A DNA stretch of 64,000 nucleotides from Alcaligenaceae bacterium (GTDB lineage: Bacteria; Pseudomonadota; Gammaproteobacteria; Burkholderiales; Burkholderiaceae_B): contig JACCER010000004.1 of the NCBI GenBank assembly GCA_013416445.1, forward strand, positions 124,001 through 188,000, in the 5' to 3' direction. Under the pieces are notes generated by a model. It did not search any database, was not told the origin of the DNA, and worked only from the letters and a program-made list of their open reading frames with translations. Every line of letters starts with the position of its first letter. The stretch's first letter is position 1. Below, one piece after another: positions 32,301 to 41,901 of this stretch. A program made the position numbers and the translations under genes.

Positions 32301-33527
32301 ATGTCAGTTATCAATACCAATATGCTTTCCCTGGTTGCCCAAGGCAATTTATCCAAGTCGCAAGGCGCACTAGGCACGGCTATTGAGCGCCTGTCCTCGG
32401 GCCTGCGCATCAACAGCGCTAAAGACGACGCCGCTGGTCAAGCTATTGCCAACCGCTTTAGCGCCAACGTCAACGGTTTGACCCAAGCTGGCCGTAACGC
32501 CAACGACGGTATCTCGATCGCGCAAACCACTGAAGGTTCGCTGAACGAAATCAACAACAACTTGCAGCGTATCCGTACACTATCGGTTCAGGCTGCCAAC
32601 GGCACGAACTCGGCTTCGGACTTGAAATCGATCCAGGACGAAATCGGCCAACGCCTTGACGAAATCAACCGCGTATCGGAGCAAACCCAGTTCAACGGTG
32701 TAAAAGTTCTAGCATCGACACAAGAACTCAAGATTCAGGTCGGCGCAAACGATGGCGAAACCATCGGCATTAACCTCAAACAGATCGACAGCGGCAAATT
32801 GGGCCTGGGTTCATTCAACGTTTCGGGCCCGCAGCTCAAGGAAGCCGGGGCTAACGGAAACGCTATCAGCGCAATTTCGGGGAAGAAAGCGTTCGGCGAC
32901 ACTTCAGCTGTAACTTCTGCCGTGCTTGCTACCGCTGCCAGCTCCGGCACAGCACTCGGAACCTCAATCGGTCTTACCACCCCCGCCAACGTCGCGGCCG
33001 GCACTGTCATGACCGACGATAACGGCAACTGGTTTGCCAAGTTTGATGTCACACTTACCAGTACTGGTGCTACATTAGCCGCAGACGTTGCTAAACTGGC
33101 TGATCGCGGTATCAAAATGAGTGACGCCGATCCCACCAAGGCAACGGCATTTATAGCGCTGAACCCAGCAGCCGAAACTGGTGTTACCGTAGCTGGCGCC
33201 GTAGCTACCTTCACAGTCGACTACAATGCAGTCGCAATAACAAATGGCGGCACAGTTGATGCATTGGCTACATTGGACAAAGCCTTAGCTGACGTTGATA
33301 CGTTACGCGGCGAGCTTGGTGCCGTTCAAAACCGCTTCCAGTCAACTATCGCCAACCTGAGCAATACCGTTACTAACTTATCGGCTGCCCGCTCACGTAT
33401 TGAAGATGCAGACTACGCCGTTGAAGTGTCCAACATGACTCGTGCGCAGATCCTGCAACAAGCCGGCACTTCGGTATTGGCGCAGGCAAACCAGGTTCCC
33501 CAGACTGTTTTGTCGCTGTTACGCTAA
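32301..33527 (+). CDS. fliC: Flagellin
   Basis: A 408-residue flagellin, the filament subunit exported by the flagellar type III system. The N-terminal D0/D1 coiled coil ([40 protein letters not shown]) and the C-terminal D0 ([20 protein letters not shown] ... [11 protein letters not shown]) are canonical. The central domain, about residues 170-330, is short, Ala/Thr/Ser-rich and variable, offering many Ser/Thr for O-glycosylation. GGAG lies 7 nt before the ATG, a FliA promoter at 32141 and a terminator at 33569. The next gene is a large glycosyltransferase. Confidence 0.95.
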   Translation: MSVINTNMLSLVAQGNLSKSQGALGTAIERLSSGLRINSAKDDAAGQAIANRFSANVNGLTQAGRNANDGISIAQTTEGSLNEINNNLQRIRTLSVQAANGTNSASDLKSIQDEIGQRLDEINRVSEQTQFNGVKVLASTQELKIQVGANDGETIGINLKQIDSGKLGLGSFNVSGPQLKEAGANGNAISAISGKKAFGDTSAVTSAVLATAASSGTALGTSIGLTTPANVAAGTVMTDDNGNWFAKFDVTLTSTGATLAADVAKLADRGIKMSDADPTKATAFIALNPAAETGVTVAGAVATFTVDYNAVAITNGGTVDALATLDKALADVDTLRGELGAVQNRFQSTIANLSNTVTNLSAARSRIEDADYAVEVSNMTRAQILQQAGTSVLAQANQVPQTVLSLLR

Positions 33528-33568
33528 GTCTTGGTAAGCGGAACGAAATTCGGCCCGCTTAACAAACT

Positions 33569-33605
33569 AAACCGCCTACCCTCACTCGGTTGGCGGTTTT
33601 TTTTT
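33569..33605 (+). terminator. Terminator of fliC
   Basis: Stem AAACCGCC-t-ACC / GGT-t-GGCGGTTT with a 7-nt loop and T8 tail. Strong. Confidence 0.9.
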
Positions 33606-33703
33606 AGCGTGGCAATAACACCCCACAACCGATGCTAATCCACCTTTACGCCTTGATGCAATAAGCTAGACTTGTCGGCATAGCCCCTCACCATACGACA
33701 TCT

Positions 33704-36700
33704 ATGACCACTCCTTACGCTCGCCACCGCAACGCCATCGCTCCAAAAAAAACCGCAAAGATTACAACCCCCTCTCAAAAAGCCCTTTTAAAAGCTCGAA
33801 AGCGCGTTCAACTTTACCCGATGGATACGACAAGCTGGAGGGCTCTGGGCGCGCTGTTAATCGAAGATCACCCCGATGAGGCATTGGAATCACTAATCCA
33901 CGCCAGCGCGCTTACCCCGGATGACTTTCTAACTCTGGAACTTTTAGCTCAGGCACAAACCGCGTTAGGTAACGAAAACGAAGCCATGGAATATATTGAG
34001 CGCGCATTGACGCTCAATCCCGACTTTTCACGCGGGCATTTTCGCATTGCAAGCATGTTGTATCAACGGATCCAGTACGAGCAAGCACTTACCCATATCG
34101 ATATAGCGAATACGCTTACCCCGGAAAATAGCGCAATCCTTTCTTGCAAGGGCAACATCCTTTACCGGCTTTTTAGGTTTGATGAAGCGCTCGCTATATT
34201 CAAAAAACTGGTTCAGCAGCATCCCAAAAACTATATTTTTTGGAATAGTGTTGGAAATGTACAGCGCGATATGGGTCAATTTGAAGAGGCTGACAAGCAT
34301 TACCAGCGCTCAATTGACTTGGCAAAAGACGACGCAGTTCCGTTTTCGAATCGCCTTACAACGCTTCATTATCGCTCCGACATGAACCGTGACGACATAT
34401 TCCAAGTATGTAAAGAATGGCAAGCACGTTTCGCGCCCACAAGACGCAATGATCGGCCCACGCCGACAGACCTTAGTATCGATCGCACCATCAGAATTGG
34501 AATGTTTTCAGATGGATTTCGTGCGCACCCCGTAGGATGGATGGGAACAGCGGCACTCGAAAACCTACAAAAGCATGAAATTGAACTGTATTCATATAGT
34601 ACCAACCAAGCAGTCGACCACCTGAGTCAACGTATTAAAATGGCCTCCACCAAATGGACGTCTATACAACATATGTCAGATGAAGCTTTTGCACAGCTTA
34701 TACGAGAAGACCAAATCGATATACTGATAGACTTATGCGGTCATAATGCCGGCAACCGTATGCAAGCTATGGTGATGGAACCCGCACCTATACTGTTGAA
34801 ATGGGTGGGTGGGCTTATCAATACAACAGGTGTGGATGCAATCGATTACCTGTTGACAGATGCCGTTGAAACACCGGAGGGAGACGACGCTTTTTACACT
34901 GAAAAACTAATCCGCATGCCGGATGATTACATTTGCTTTACGCCACCGCCATACGTGCCTTCGGTAACAGCCCTCCCCGCGCTGCAGAATGATTATATTA
35001 CATTAGGATGTTTCAATAACCCTACCAAGATAAATGACACTCTGCTAACTGAATGGGCCAGCTTAATGCGGGCACTGTCCGATTCCCGTCTATTTTTAAA
35101 AGGCCATCAGTTTGCCAACGAACAAGTATGCCAACATATACGTGTGCATATGGCCGAACAAGGCATTGTCGGCGAGCGACTAATATTTGAAGGCCAGTCA
35201 AAACATCAAGATCTGCTGGAAACCTATAATCGTATCGATATTGCTTTAGACTCATGGCCATACTCTGGTGGACTCACAACATGCGAAGCCATGCTGATGG
35301 GAGTGCCAGTGGTGACGCTGCCTGGCCCGACATTCGCCGGTCGCCACTCTGCGACCCACCTGATCAATGCTGGCATGCCTGAACTTGTAGTTAATAGCTG
35401 GGACGAATACCGCCAGCGTGTTATTGAACTGGCTAACGACTTGAACAGCCTTTCCACCATTCGGACGCATTTACGCAGTATCTTGCTTCAATCTCCAGTA
35501 TGCGATGGTCCTCGCTTCGCCAAGCATTTCACTACCGCGATGCGCGCCATCTGGCAGCGCTATTGTGAAGGTAAAGCCCCCGCTGCCCTATCCATCAGCG
35601 AGGAAAGCGAAGCCTGGTTCGAAGGTGAAGACCAACCTATGGATATACAACATCCCGTTATAGAACCGGAGCAAGATGAAAACGACTTTAGCTTTTCCTT
35701 CAAAGGTAAAGTGGTTGCAGTAGACAATGGTGCCTCGCTAGTAAAATACGACATGCTTACCAAGCTAAGTAATCTAGGCGCTTTTTCTACCATTATCTTT
35801 GACCATGCCAGCATCATCAGTGACACTGCTATTTTGCAGCAACAGGGCGATGTGCACTACTTCCCCCATGCAGTATTAGGTGATGGCCAACCCGCTACTC
35901 TTTACGCTTGTCTGTCCCCAGCGGACAGCACCACTTTACAGCCATTATCTGAGCCACAACTAGCGATTGAAGATCAGACTGCTACCCAAGTGCTTACCAC
36001 TCTGCCTATAGTTAGCCATCGCCTGGATGCTATAGAGGGCCTGGAAAACATAGACTGGCTATTGTTAGATAACCTTAACGACAGCCTTGCCGTCCTTGAG
36101 CATGGACAAGAGGCATTGACCAATACTCTGCTAATACAAACACGTATTAACTTTGCCTCTACCCATGATAGACAGCCAGAACTGGCGGCTATCAGCGGCT
36201 GGCTATCACAGCATGGCTTTAGCTTTTATCGGTTTAATAACCTACAACATCATAGCCATTTACCTAAGCGCGATGACATAGCTGCACAGCAAGGAACTCA
36301 ACTAACAGCTGCAGATGCCCTGTTTATTCCTAATAAACAGCGTATGGCAGAGCTGACAGAAAATCAAAGGCTGAAGCTGGCGTTTGTGTTACATAGTGTT
36401 TATGGTATCAAGGATTTAACCTACGCGATTGTTAACAGTATCAGCTCACGCATAGGTGACGCCTATTTAACAGCTATCGCCTCCAAACCAGTCAGAGAAG
36501 AATTAGAATTACAAACCAAACAACCAAGCCAAAATGCACCATTATCTCAGTCAGCGAAAAGCAACATAAAACCACAAAACATCATTGCGACATTACAAGG
36601 GGCAAACATCATCAGAGCCGGCCGCTCGGTTCATACATATTCTGATGTTTGCGTTGGAGTTCCTATATATAACGAAGAAAAGTATATCGCGCAAACGCTA

Positions 36701-37444
36701 GATTCTTTAAAAGCACAAAATGTCGACAATGTACATTTCCTAGTGACTGACAACAGTTCCACTGATAGAACCTTAGAGTTATGTCAAGAAATCATTGGCA
36801 GCGATGAGCGGTTCACTATCGTGCAACAACCTAAAAATCTAGGTGCTCTGGAAAACTTTCAATACGCGTTTGATGCAAGCCAATCCAAGTTCTTCATGTG
36901 GCTTAGTGGTCATGACTTCGTTTCCGAATACTACTTAGAAACAGCAGCAAAAAAACTAGAGAAGACACCAAGCTTATCTATGATCTGCGGGCAACCTTAT
37001 GCCGTACTGAACGACAAATTGGTTGGCTTAGTAAAGGATGCTGTTTATGACTTTACCCACGAAAACCCTCTTATACGATATTTGCAATCCGTAGCTCAGG
37101 TGGCAAACTGCACCATTCTCCAATCGCTTTTTCGTAGAAAAGATTTAAAACGTTACGTCTTCAAAAAAACTATATCATTTGACCATGTACTAATTAGCCA
37201 CCTACTTTGGCACGGCAAACTATCCTATATGGAGACAGAAAAATACTATAGACGCTACTTTGAACAACGCACATCAACTCAACCTGAGCGCATTACAGGC
37301 GATAAAAGGCCTCTAAGTAGAGATGAATTCTATAGCTACTACTTAGACGACTTTTCAAGAGTGTATCAAGGCAAACAAGGCGAAAAAAACCAACTAAAAG
37401 GAAAAATTCTAGAAATGCTTAAACAGCGTTTTGATAATGTGTAA
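33704..37444 (+). CDS. Giant TPR/SPINDLY-type glycosyltransferase with FkbM-like and GT2 modules
   Basis: A 1246-residue protein with four parts. Residues 30-190 are TPR repeats (e.g. ALTLNPDFSRGHFRIASMLY). Residues 263-590 are a GT41/SPINDLY O-linked transferase: IRIGMFSDGFRAHPVG, LIDLCGHNAGNRMQ, then the donor site DSWPYSGGLTTCEAMLMGVP and GRHSATHLINAG. Residues 667-950 resemble a degraded FkbM methyltransferase (VVAVDNGASLVKYDML; IDWLLLDNLNDSLAVLEHGQ replaces the usual acidic SAM/metal site). Residues 980-1220 are a GT2 glycosyltransferase (CVGVPIYNEEKYIAQTLDSL, then DNSS and LSGHD in place of DxD). Directly after fliC, it is probably the flagellin glycosylator, adding and perhaps extending the glycan. 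Cytoplasmic. Confidence 0.85.
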   Translation: MTTPYARHRNAIAPKKTAKITTPSQKALLKARKRVQLYPMDTTSWRALGALLIEDHPDEALESLIHASALTPDDFLTLELLAQAQTALGNENEAMEYIERALTLNPDFSRGHFRIASMLYQRIQYEQALTHIDIANTLTPENSAILSCKGNILYRLFRFDEALAIFKKLVQQHPKNYIFWNSVGNVQRDMGQFEEADKHYQRSIDLAKDDAVPFSNRLTTLHYRSDMNRDDIFQVCKEWQARFAPTRRNDRPTPTDLSIDRTIRIGMFSDGFRAHPVGWMGTAALENLQKHEIELYSYSTNQAVDHLSQRIKMASTKWTSIQHMSDEAFAQLIREDQIDILIDLCGHNAGNRMQAMVMEPAPILLKWVGGLINTTGVDAIDYLLTDAVETPEGDDAFYTEKLIRMPDDYICFTPPPYVPSVTALPALQNDYITLGCFNNPTKINDTLLTEWASLMRALSDSRLFLKGHQFANEQVCQHIRVHMAEQGIVGERLIFEGQSKHQDLLETYNRIDIALDSWPYSGGLTTCEAMLMGVPVVTLPGPTFAGRHSATHLINAGMPELVVNSWDEYRQRVIELANDLNSLSTIRTHLRSILLQSPVCDGPRFAKHFTTAMRAIWQRYCEGKAPAALSISEESEAWFEGEDQPMDIQHPVIEPEQDENDFSFSFKGKVVAVDNGASLVKYDMLTKLSNLGAFSTIIFDHASIISDTAILQQQGDVHYFPHAVLGDGQPATLYACLSPADSTTLQPLSEPQLAIEDQTATQVLTTLPIVSHRLDAIEGLENIDWLLLDNLNDSLAVLEHGQEALTNTLLIQTRINFASTHDRQPELAAISGWLSQHGFSFYRFNNLQHHSHLPKRDDIAAQQGTQLTAADALFIPNKQRMAELTENQRLKLAFVLHSVYGIKDLTYAIVNSISSRIGDAYLTAIASKPVREELELQTKQPSQNAPLSQSAKSNIKPQNIIATLQGANIIRAGRSVHTYSDVCVGVPIYNEEKYIAQTLDSLKAQNVDNVHFLVTDNSSTDRTLELCQEIIGSDERFTIVQQPKNLGALENFQYAFDASQSKFFMWLSGHDFVSEYYLETAAKKLEKTPSLSMICGQPYAVLNDKLVGLVKDAVYDFTHENPLIRYLQSVAQVANCTILQSLFRRKDLKRYVFKKTISFDHVLISHLLWHGKLSYMETEKYYRRYFEQRTSTQPERITGDKRPLSRDEFYSYYLDDFSRVYQGKQGEKNQLKGKILEMLKQRFDNV

Positions 37445-37451
37445 TTTATAA

Positions 37452-38549
37452 CTACATACGAAGCTTACGCCGTGCTCTGCACGGCCTGCTATCAATTCCA
37501 ATATAATTAAATTTACTGCCAGACATATTTTTTATTTCCGATAGATAGTTTGAGTTCATCACATAAATCGTCGAGCCACTTGGCAAAACCGGCAACACAT
37601 CATCGGGCGCATGAACTAAACACCCCGTTCCTGGTAAGTATTTGCCTTGCTTGGCCGGATTGATGTCAATCACAACATCTACCGGTTGATTTGTTCGCGC
37701 CTTAAGCAGGGAAAAAATGACGCCTTTTGATGCGCCGCCCCAAACGACCGTTTTTCCGTTTTTATTATTGCTTGACGTTTCAATGTTGTTAGCAAAGTCG
37801 ACAGGAAAACGAACCGGATCCTCAATATCATACGCAGGCTCTTGCAAGGAACCAAGCCCTGCCACCACATACAAATACTGACCACCAAAAAGCCGCCCAC
37901 CTTCGATTACATTGCCAAATATCCGATAGAAATCGGATAAACGGAAATAATTCACATGCTCGTAAAAAACATCAAACCAAGCGCGATGTTCGCATATCCA
38001 GTCAAAGCAAGGAACTTCTATATAAATTTTTCCACTGCCGCCATTCGCATCCTTCAAGCTGCGCAAAAAAGCAAATGGATCTTGTACGTGCTCCAATACA
38101 TGGCGCAAAACCAAGCCATTGGCCTTGATCCCCACCTCTGACTCAAAGTAATGTCGTCTCACCAGAGGATTGTTGCCTTCATAGGTTGGGTCAAACCCAG
38201 CTACATCAAAGCCCTTAGCTAATAGCATTTCTAAGAAATAGCCCTTACCGCATCCGACTTCGACTATTGCCTCACGCCCGATGCACCGCTCAACCACACA
38301 GGCTACGCATTCCAAATGGTCCTGAAATAGCGGACTTACTCCCTGTTCGTTCTGGTAGTGCTCATCGTATACCATCAACTCCTGGCGAAAAGCATGGTTA
38401 TAAACAAGGCCAGTTCGCAGGTCTTCGACCAACTCAACATCTCCTTTAGGACATGACTTGGCTGACTCAGGCGAGTCGTACATGCGATTTTGAAAAATCG
38501 GCAACTGCTCTTGCCGGTAAAGCACTTTTAAGGAACTATTTTTAAGCAT
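37452..38549 (-). CDS. SAM-dependent methyltransferase, NDP-sugar C-methyltransferase-like
   Basis: A 365-residue enzyme. The SAM-binding motif VEVGCGKGYFLEMLLAKGF is near residue 93, followed by FDPTYEGNN and the VLRHVLEHVQDPFAFL post-motifs. The C-terminal part (VVWGGASKGVIFSLLKA, YIGIDSRP) matches the C-methyltransferase C-terminal domain seen in NDP-hexose methyltransferases. The N-terminal Cys-rich zinc domain usual for those enzymes is replaced by a shorter region without a Cys cluster. It converges with the glycosyltransferase gene and begins 7 bp after the epimerase gene, so it belongs to the sugar operon. Confidence 0.75.
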   Translation of the reverse strand: MLKNSSLKVLYRQEQLPIFQNRMYDSPESAKSCPKGDVELVEDLRTGLVYNHAFRQELMVYDEHYQNEQGVSPLFQDHLECVACVVERCIGREAIVEVGCGKGYFLEMLLAKGFDVAGFDPTYEGNNPLVRRHYFESEVGIKANGLVLRHVLEHVQDPFAFLRSLKDANGGSGKIYIEVPCFDWICEHRAWFDVFYEHVNYFRLSDFYRIFGNVIEGGRLFGGQYLYVVAGLGSLQEPAYDIEDPVRFPVDFANNIETSSNNKNGKTVVWGGASKGVIFSLLKARTNQPVDVVIDINPAKQGKYLPGTGCLVHAPDDVLPVLPSGSTIYVMNSNYLSEIKNMSGSKFNYIGIDSRPCRARRKLRM

Positions 38550-38556
38550 ACAACCG

Positions 38557-39393
38557 CTAGTTCCTTATACCCAACACACAGGCAGGATCAATAATATTAT
38601 CTGGGCGCGCGCCAAACTTAAGCAATGCGCGCCCTCCAAATTCATCTGCAATTTGCTCAGCCAATTGACGCACTGTGATGGGCTGCCCGGAGCAAATATT
38701 GACCGGCCCTTGCTGATCACTTAACGCTACACTCACAATCAATTGTGCCGCCTCTTGCACGTCTAAGAAATCCCGAATTTGTTGCCCGCTGGTTAACTCT
38801 GCTGTTTCTCCAGCTTGAAGTTTGGCGCGCAGATACGGCACCAATCGCCGAGCATCCTCACCTTCACCATATAGGTAAAACAAACGACACCAAGCAAACT
38901 CTACACCTTGTGCAGGCAGCCATTGGGCAAGCGCCATGAATGCCGCCGCTTTTGCTCCTGCGTACGGTGTCAATGGCTTTAAGGGTGTATCCACCGATAA
39001 TACGCCGTCCGCCAACTCATATTCGAAGCACGTTCCAATACCAATAAAGCGACGCACCCCAGCCCGAACCGCCCCGCTTGCCATGGCAAGCGTACCGCTC
39101 AAGCACTCCAGGTTCTTACTTGATTCAAGATACCTACCAGGCTCAACGTACCAAGCCACATGAATGATGGTATCAACCCCATCACATACTTTAGCCCACC
39201 AGTCTGCCTTTTCAGCAAACAAGTCCTTTGTTTCAATTACTGATTCGATATCAGTCAACTCGCTCAACTGTTTGAGATGCTGACTCCGAGCAACCACTCT
39301 CAATTGCACATCGTCCTGGCCACGAAGCAATGTTCGCAGCACTTGACTACCCACAAACCCCGTAGCGCCAGTCAGCAGTATGGTGCGTACCAT
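38557..39393 (-). CDS. NAD(P)-dependent NDP-sugar epimerase/dehydratase (SDR)
   Basis: A 278-residue extended SDR. The nucleotide motif is TILLTGATGFVGSQVL at residues 4-19. The usual YxxxK is TPYAGAKAAAF (about residue 140), with GIGTCFEYELAD before it. It has FLDVQEAAQLIV and NICSGQPITVRQLAEQI in the C-terminal sugar-binding part. It probably reduces or epimerises the 4-keto sugar made by the rfbG product. AAGGA lies 6 nt before the ATG at 39393, which is why the longer frame from 39432 is rejected. Confidence 0.8.
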   Translation of the reverse strand: MVRTILLTGATGFVGSQVLRTLLRGQDDVQLRVVARSQHLKQLSELTDIESVIETKDLFAEKADWWAKVCDGVDTIIHVAWYVEPGRYLESSKNLECLSGTLAMASGAVRAGVRRFIGIGTCFEYELADGVLSVDTPLKPLTPYAGAKAAAFMALAQWLPAQGVEFAWCRLFYLYGEGEDARRLVPYLRAKLQAGETAELTSGQQIRDFLDVQEAAQLIVSVALSDQQGPVNICSGQPITVRQLAEQIADEFGGRALLKFGARPDNIIDPACVLGIRN

Positions 39394-39444
39394 ACAATTT
39401 CCTTGGTGATTAACACTATACTTTGTAAACAAAGTGCCTGATCA

Positions 39445-39996
39445 TCAAATAGGCACCCCTGTAAATTCATCCGTAATGAACGCGTGCTGTTGGTCGCGGC
39501 TCGACAAATCCATTACCGGCAATGGCCATTGGATACCTACCGCAGGATCGTTATAGGCCAACCCGCCCTCGGCTTGCGGTGTATAAAACGCCGTACACAA
39601 ATACAGCAGCTCACTCTCAGCCTCGAGCACTTGGAAGCCGTGCGCACACCCCTTGGGAATTACGAGCATTCGCGCGTTTTCTGGCGTCAACTCCTCTGCA
39701 TGCCACTGCAAGAATGTGGGTGAACCAACACGCAAATCCACAGCAACGTCCCAGACTCGTCCCTTCACACAACGTGCCAACTTCATTTCGGCATGAGGCG
39801 CACGCTGAAAATGCATGCCTCTTACGGCCCCAACCGTTGCTGTACGCGACTGATTAATCTGAACAATCCTTCGCTTATGAATAAGCTTAGTAAGCTCTCT
39901 TTCACAAAAAAGCCGACTAAAGCTTCCTCTATGATCATGAAAGGGTGTCGTTTCAACCACACAGACGCCTTCTATTACAGTTGGCAATATTTTCAT
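39445..39996 (-). CDS. RfbC-like NDP-4-keto-6-deoxyhexose 3,5-epimerase
   Basis: A 183-residue cupin. RGSFSRLFCERELTKL and VRGMHFQRAPHAEMKLARCV carry the catalytic His, and VIPKGCAHGFQVLEAESELLYLCT the rest of the active site, all in the order of RmlC. In this operon the substrate should be a CDP-linked 4-keto-6-deoxy sugar rather than dTDP. The start at 39996 overlaps rfbG by 4 bp (ATGA). Whether it epimerises C3 alone or C3 and C5 cannot be told. Confidence 0.85.
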   Translation of the reverse strand: MKILPTVIEGVCVVETTPFHDHRGSFSRLFCERELTKLIHKRRIVQINQSRTATVGAVRGMHFQRAPHAEMKLARCVKGRVWDVAVDLRVGSPTFLQWHAEELTPENARMLVIPKGCAHGFQVLEAESELLYLCTAFYTPQAEGGLAYNDPAVGIQWPLPVMDLSSRDQQHAFITDEFTGVPI

Positions 39997-41066
39997 TCTG
40001 TACTCCAACTTGACTTCGTACTGCAAGCCATCATTACATAAGCCTGCAACTGCTCCAAACTCGTAACCAAACCCGTCTTATGTTGCAAGCGATACCAATC
40101 AGCCGTTGCGCTTAACGCCTGATCCAATGACCACACCGAGCGCCAACCTAATCTCATGTGCGCCTTCGTGCTATCTAAATGCAGTAATGACGCCTCATGT
40201 GGCTGAGGGAGAGTCGTTGTATGCCATTCCAATATCGGCCAAGCTTGCTTTAAGCACTGCAGCACATAACTGACACTGCGATTGCCTTCCTCGTTTGGTC
40301 CAAAATTCCAAGCCTGCGCAAATTCTCTTTTACCTTCTAATAGCCTGTGGCCCAAGCATAAATAGCCTGATAAGGATTCCAACACATGCTGCCAAGGCCG
40401 TGTGGCATTGGGAGAGCGGATTTCCAGTGCAGTATTGCGGGCAATCGCACGCACCAAATCAGGGATCAAGCGATCTTCCGACCAGTCGCCGCCGCCAATG
40501 ACATTGCCCGCCCGCGCGCTCGCCAACAAAGGCGAGTGCGGCTGATTAAAAAATGCATTGCGATAACTTGCCACCACCAGCTCTGCACCGGCTTTAGAGG
40601 CGCTATAAGGGTCATGTCCCCCCAAGCGATCATTTTCCCGATAGCCCCATTCCCACTCTTGGTTTTCGTAACACTTGTCGGTGGTTACCACCACAATTGC
40701 GCGCGCGCTGGGCTGATGCCTGCAGGCTTCCAAGACATTGGCCGCCCCCATGACATTGGTCGACCAGGTTTCCAAGGGAGCACGGTAGGAGTGGCGCACA
40801 AGAGGTTGCGCCGCCAAATGAAAAACGATCTCTGGCGCAGCAGCGCGAACCACATCGGCAACTGCTGCCGCATCACGGATATCGATGCGGTGATCAGCCA
40901 TATCCAAATTAAGTAAATCCCAGTGCGATGGACTAGTAGCAGGATCAAGCGATACGCCCGTGACGTGGGCGCCAAGTTGTTGCAACCACAGTGCCAGCCA
41001 ACTACCCTTGAAGCCGGTATGACCAGTTAACAGCACTCGCCGGTTTCGATAGCAATTACCGAACAT
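39993..41066 (-). CDS. rfbG: CDP-glucose 4,6-dehydratase
   Basis: A 357-residue extended SDR. GHTGFKGSWLALWLQQLGA is the NAD motif typical of RfbG (FKGSW). The catalytic region is VVTTDKCYENQEWEWGYREN with DPYSASKAGAELV as YxxxK. GNVIGGGDWSEDRLIPDLVRA follows, another RfbG hallmark. It converts CDP-glucose to CDP-4-keto-6-deoxyglucose. Start: the ATG at 41066 lies 2 nt after the rfbF stop; a TTG at 41078 would overlap rfbF. Coupled with rfbF and the epimerase. Confidence 0.9.
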   Translation of the reverse strand: MFGNCYRNRRVLLTGHTGFKGSWLALWLQQLGAHVTGVSLDPATSPSHWDLLNLDMADHRIDIRDAAAVADVVRAAAPEIVFHLAAQPLVRHSYRAPLETWSTNVMGAANVLEACRHQPSARAIVVVTTDKCYENQEWEWGYRENDRLGGHDPYSASKAGAELVVASYRNAFFNQPHSPLLASARAGNVIGGGDWSEDRLIPDLVRAIARNTALEIRSPNATRPWQHVLESLSGYLCLGHRLLEGKREFAQAWNFGPNEEGNRSVSYVLQCLKQAWPILEWHTTTLPQPHEASLLHLDSTKAHMRLGWRSVWSLDQALSATADWYRLQHKTGLVTSLEQLQAYVMMACSTKSSWSTE

Positions 41067-41068
41067 AC

Positions 41069-41842
41069 TTATGCCCAAACTTTCCAGGGAGCTTTACCGC
41101 TCTCCCACAATGCTTCCAGCTGATTTTTCTCGCGTAGCGTATCCATAGGCTGCCAAAAGCCCTGATGCTCAAAAGCCATCAGTTGGCCGTCTTGCGCAAG
41201 TTGACTCAAGGGAACCTCCTCCCAACTGCTCTCATCACCTTCAATGAGACTCAAACACGCAGGAGATAGAATAAAAAATCCGCCATTAATCAGCCCACCG
41301 TCGCCACGTGGCTTTTCGGTAAAGCCGGTTACCTGATTACCGGTTCGCTGCAACGCGCCGTATCGCCCTGGTGGCTGCACCGCTGCCACTGTGGCTAATT
41401 TGCCATGCTGATAATGAAAATCAATAGAAGCACGAATATCCAAGTCACTGACGCCATCGCCATAAGTAAAGCAAAAGGCCTCTTCGTCCTTAACATAGCT
41501 AGCCACACGCTTTAACCGCCCACCCGTCATGGTACTTTCACCCGTATCGACCAAAGTCACGCGCCAAGGCTCGGCATTCTTTTGATGCACTTCCATTTTG
41601 TTATCCACCATGTCAAACGTGACGTCTGACATGTGCAAAAAATAGTTGGCGAAGTATTCTTTGATGATGTAGCCCTTGTAGCCGCAGCAAATCACAAATT
41701 CGTTAATGCCATGATGAGAGTACATCTTCATGATGTGCCAGAGCATGGGTTTACCGCCCACCTCAATCATAGGCTTGGGTTTGAGGTGGGTTTCTTCTGA
41801 TATTCGGGTGCCTAGGCCACCAGCAAGAATAACTGCTTTCAT
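41069..41842 (-). CDS. rfbF: Glucose-1-phosphate cytidylyltransferase
   Basis: A 257-residue nucleotidyltransferase. The N-terminal AVILAGGLGTRISEETHLKP-KPMIEVGGKPML is the diphosphate-binding signature. Y-GDGVSDLDI (about residue 130) binds metal. Family length and the motif FVICCGYKGYIIKEYF fit RfbF. It makes CDP-glucose from CTP and glucose-1-phosphate, the first committed step of the operon. It starts the operon; no rfbH (E1 dehydrase) is present in the window. Confidence 0.95.
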   Translation of the reverse strand: MKAVILAGGLGTRISEETHLKPKPMIEVGGKPMLWHIMKMYSHHGINEFVICCGYKGYIIKEYFANYFLHMSDVTFDMVDNKMEVHQKNAEPWRVTLVDTGESTMTGGRLKRVASYVKDEEAFCFTYGDGVSDLDIRASIDFHYQHGKLATVAAVQPPGRYGALQRTGNQVTGFTEKPRGDGGLINGGFFILSPACLSLIEGDESSWEEVPLSQLAQDGQLMAFEHQGFWQPMDTLREKNQLEALWESGKAPWKVWA

Positions 41843-41901
41843 TTCATTAAATCACTTATACCCGTAAATTTCATACACTAGCAACTCAGTAGGAAACATG
41901 A

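Noticed and set aside
38267-41000. Several plus-strand frames over the sugar operon
   Set aside because: All are opposite to well-supported rfb-type genes and show no family signature.
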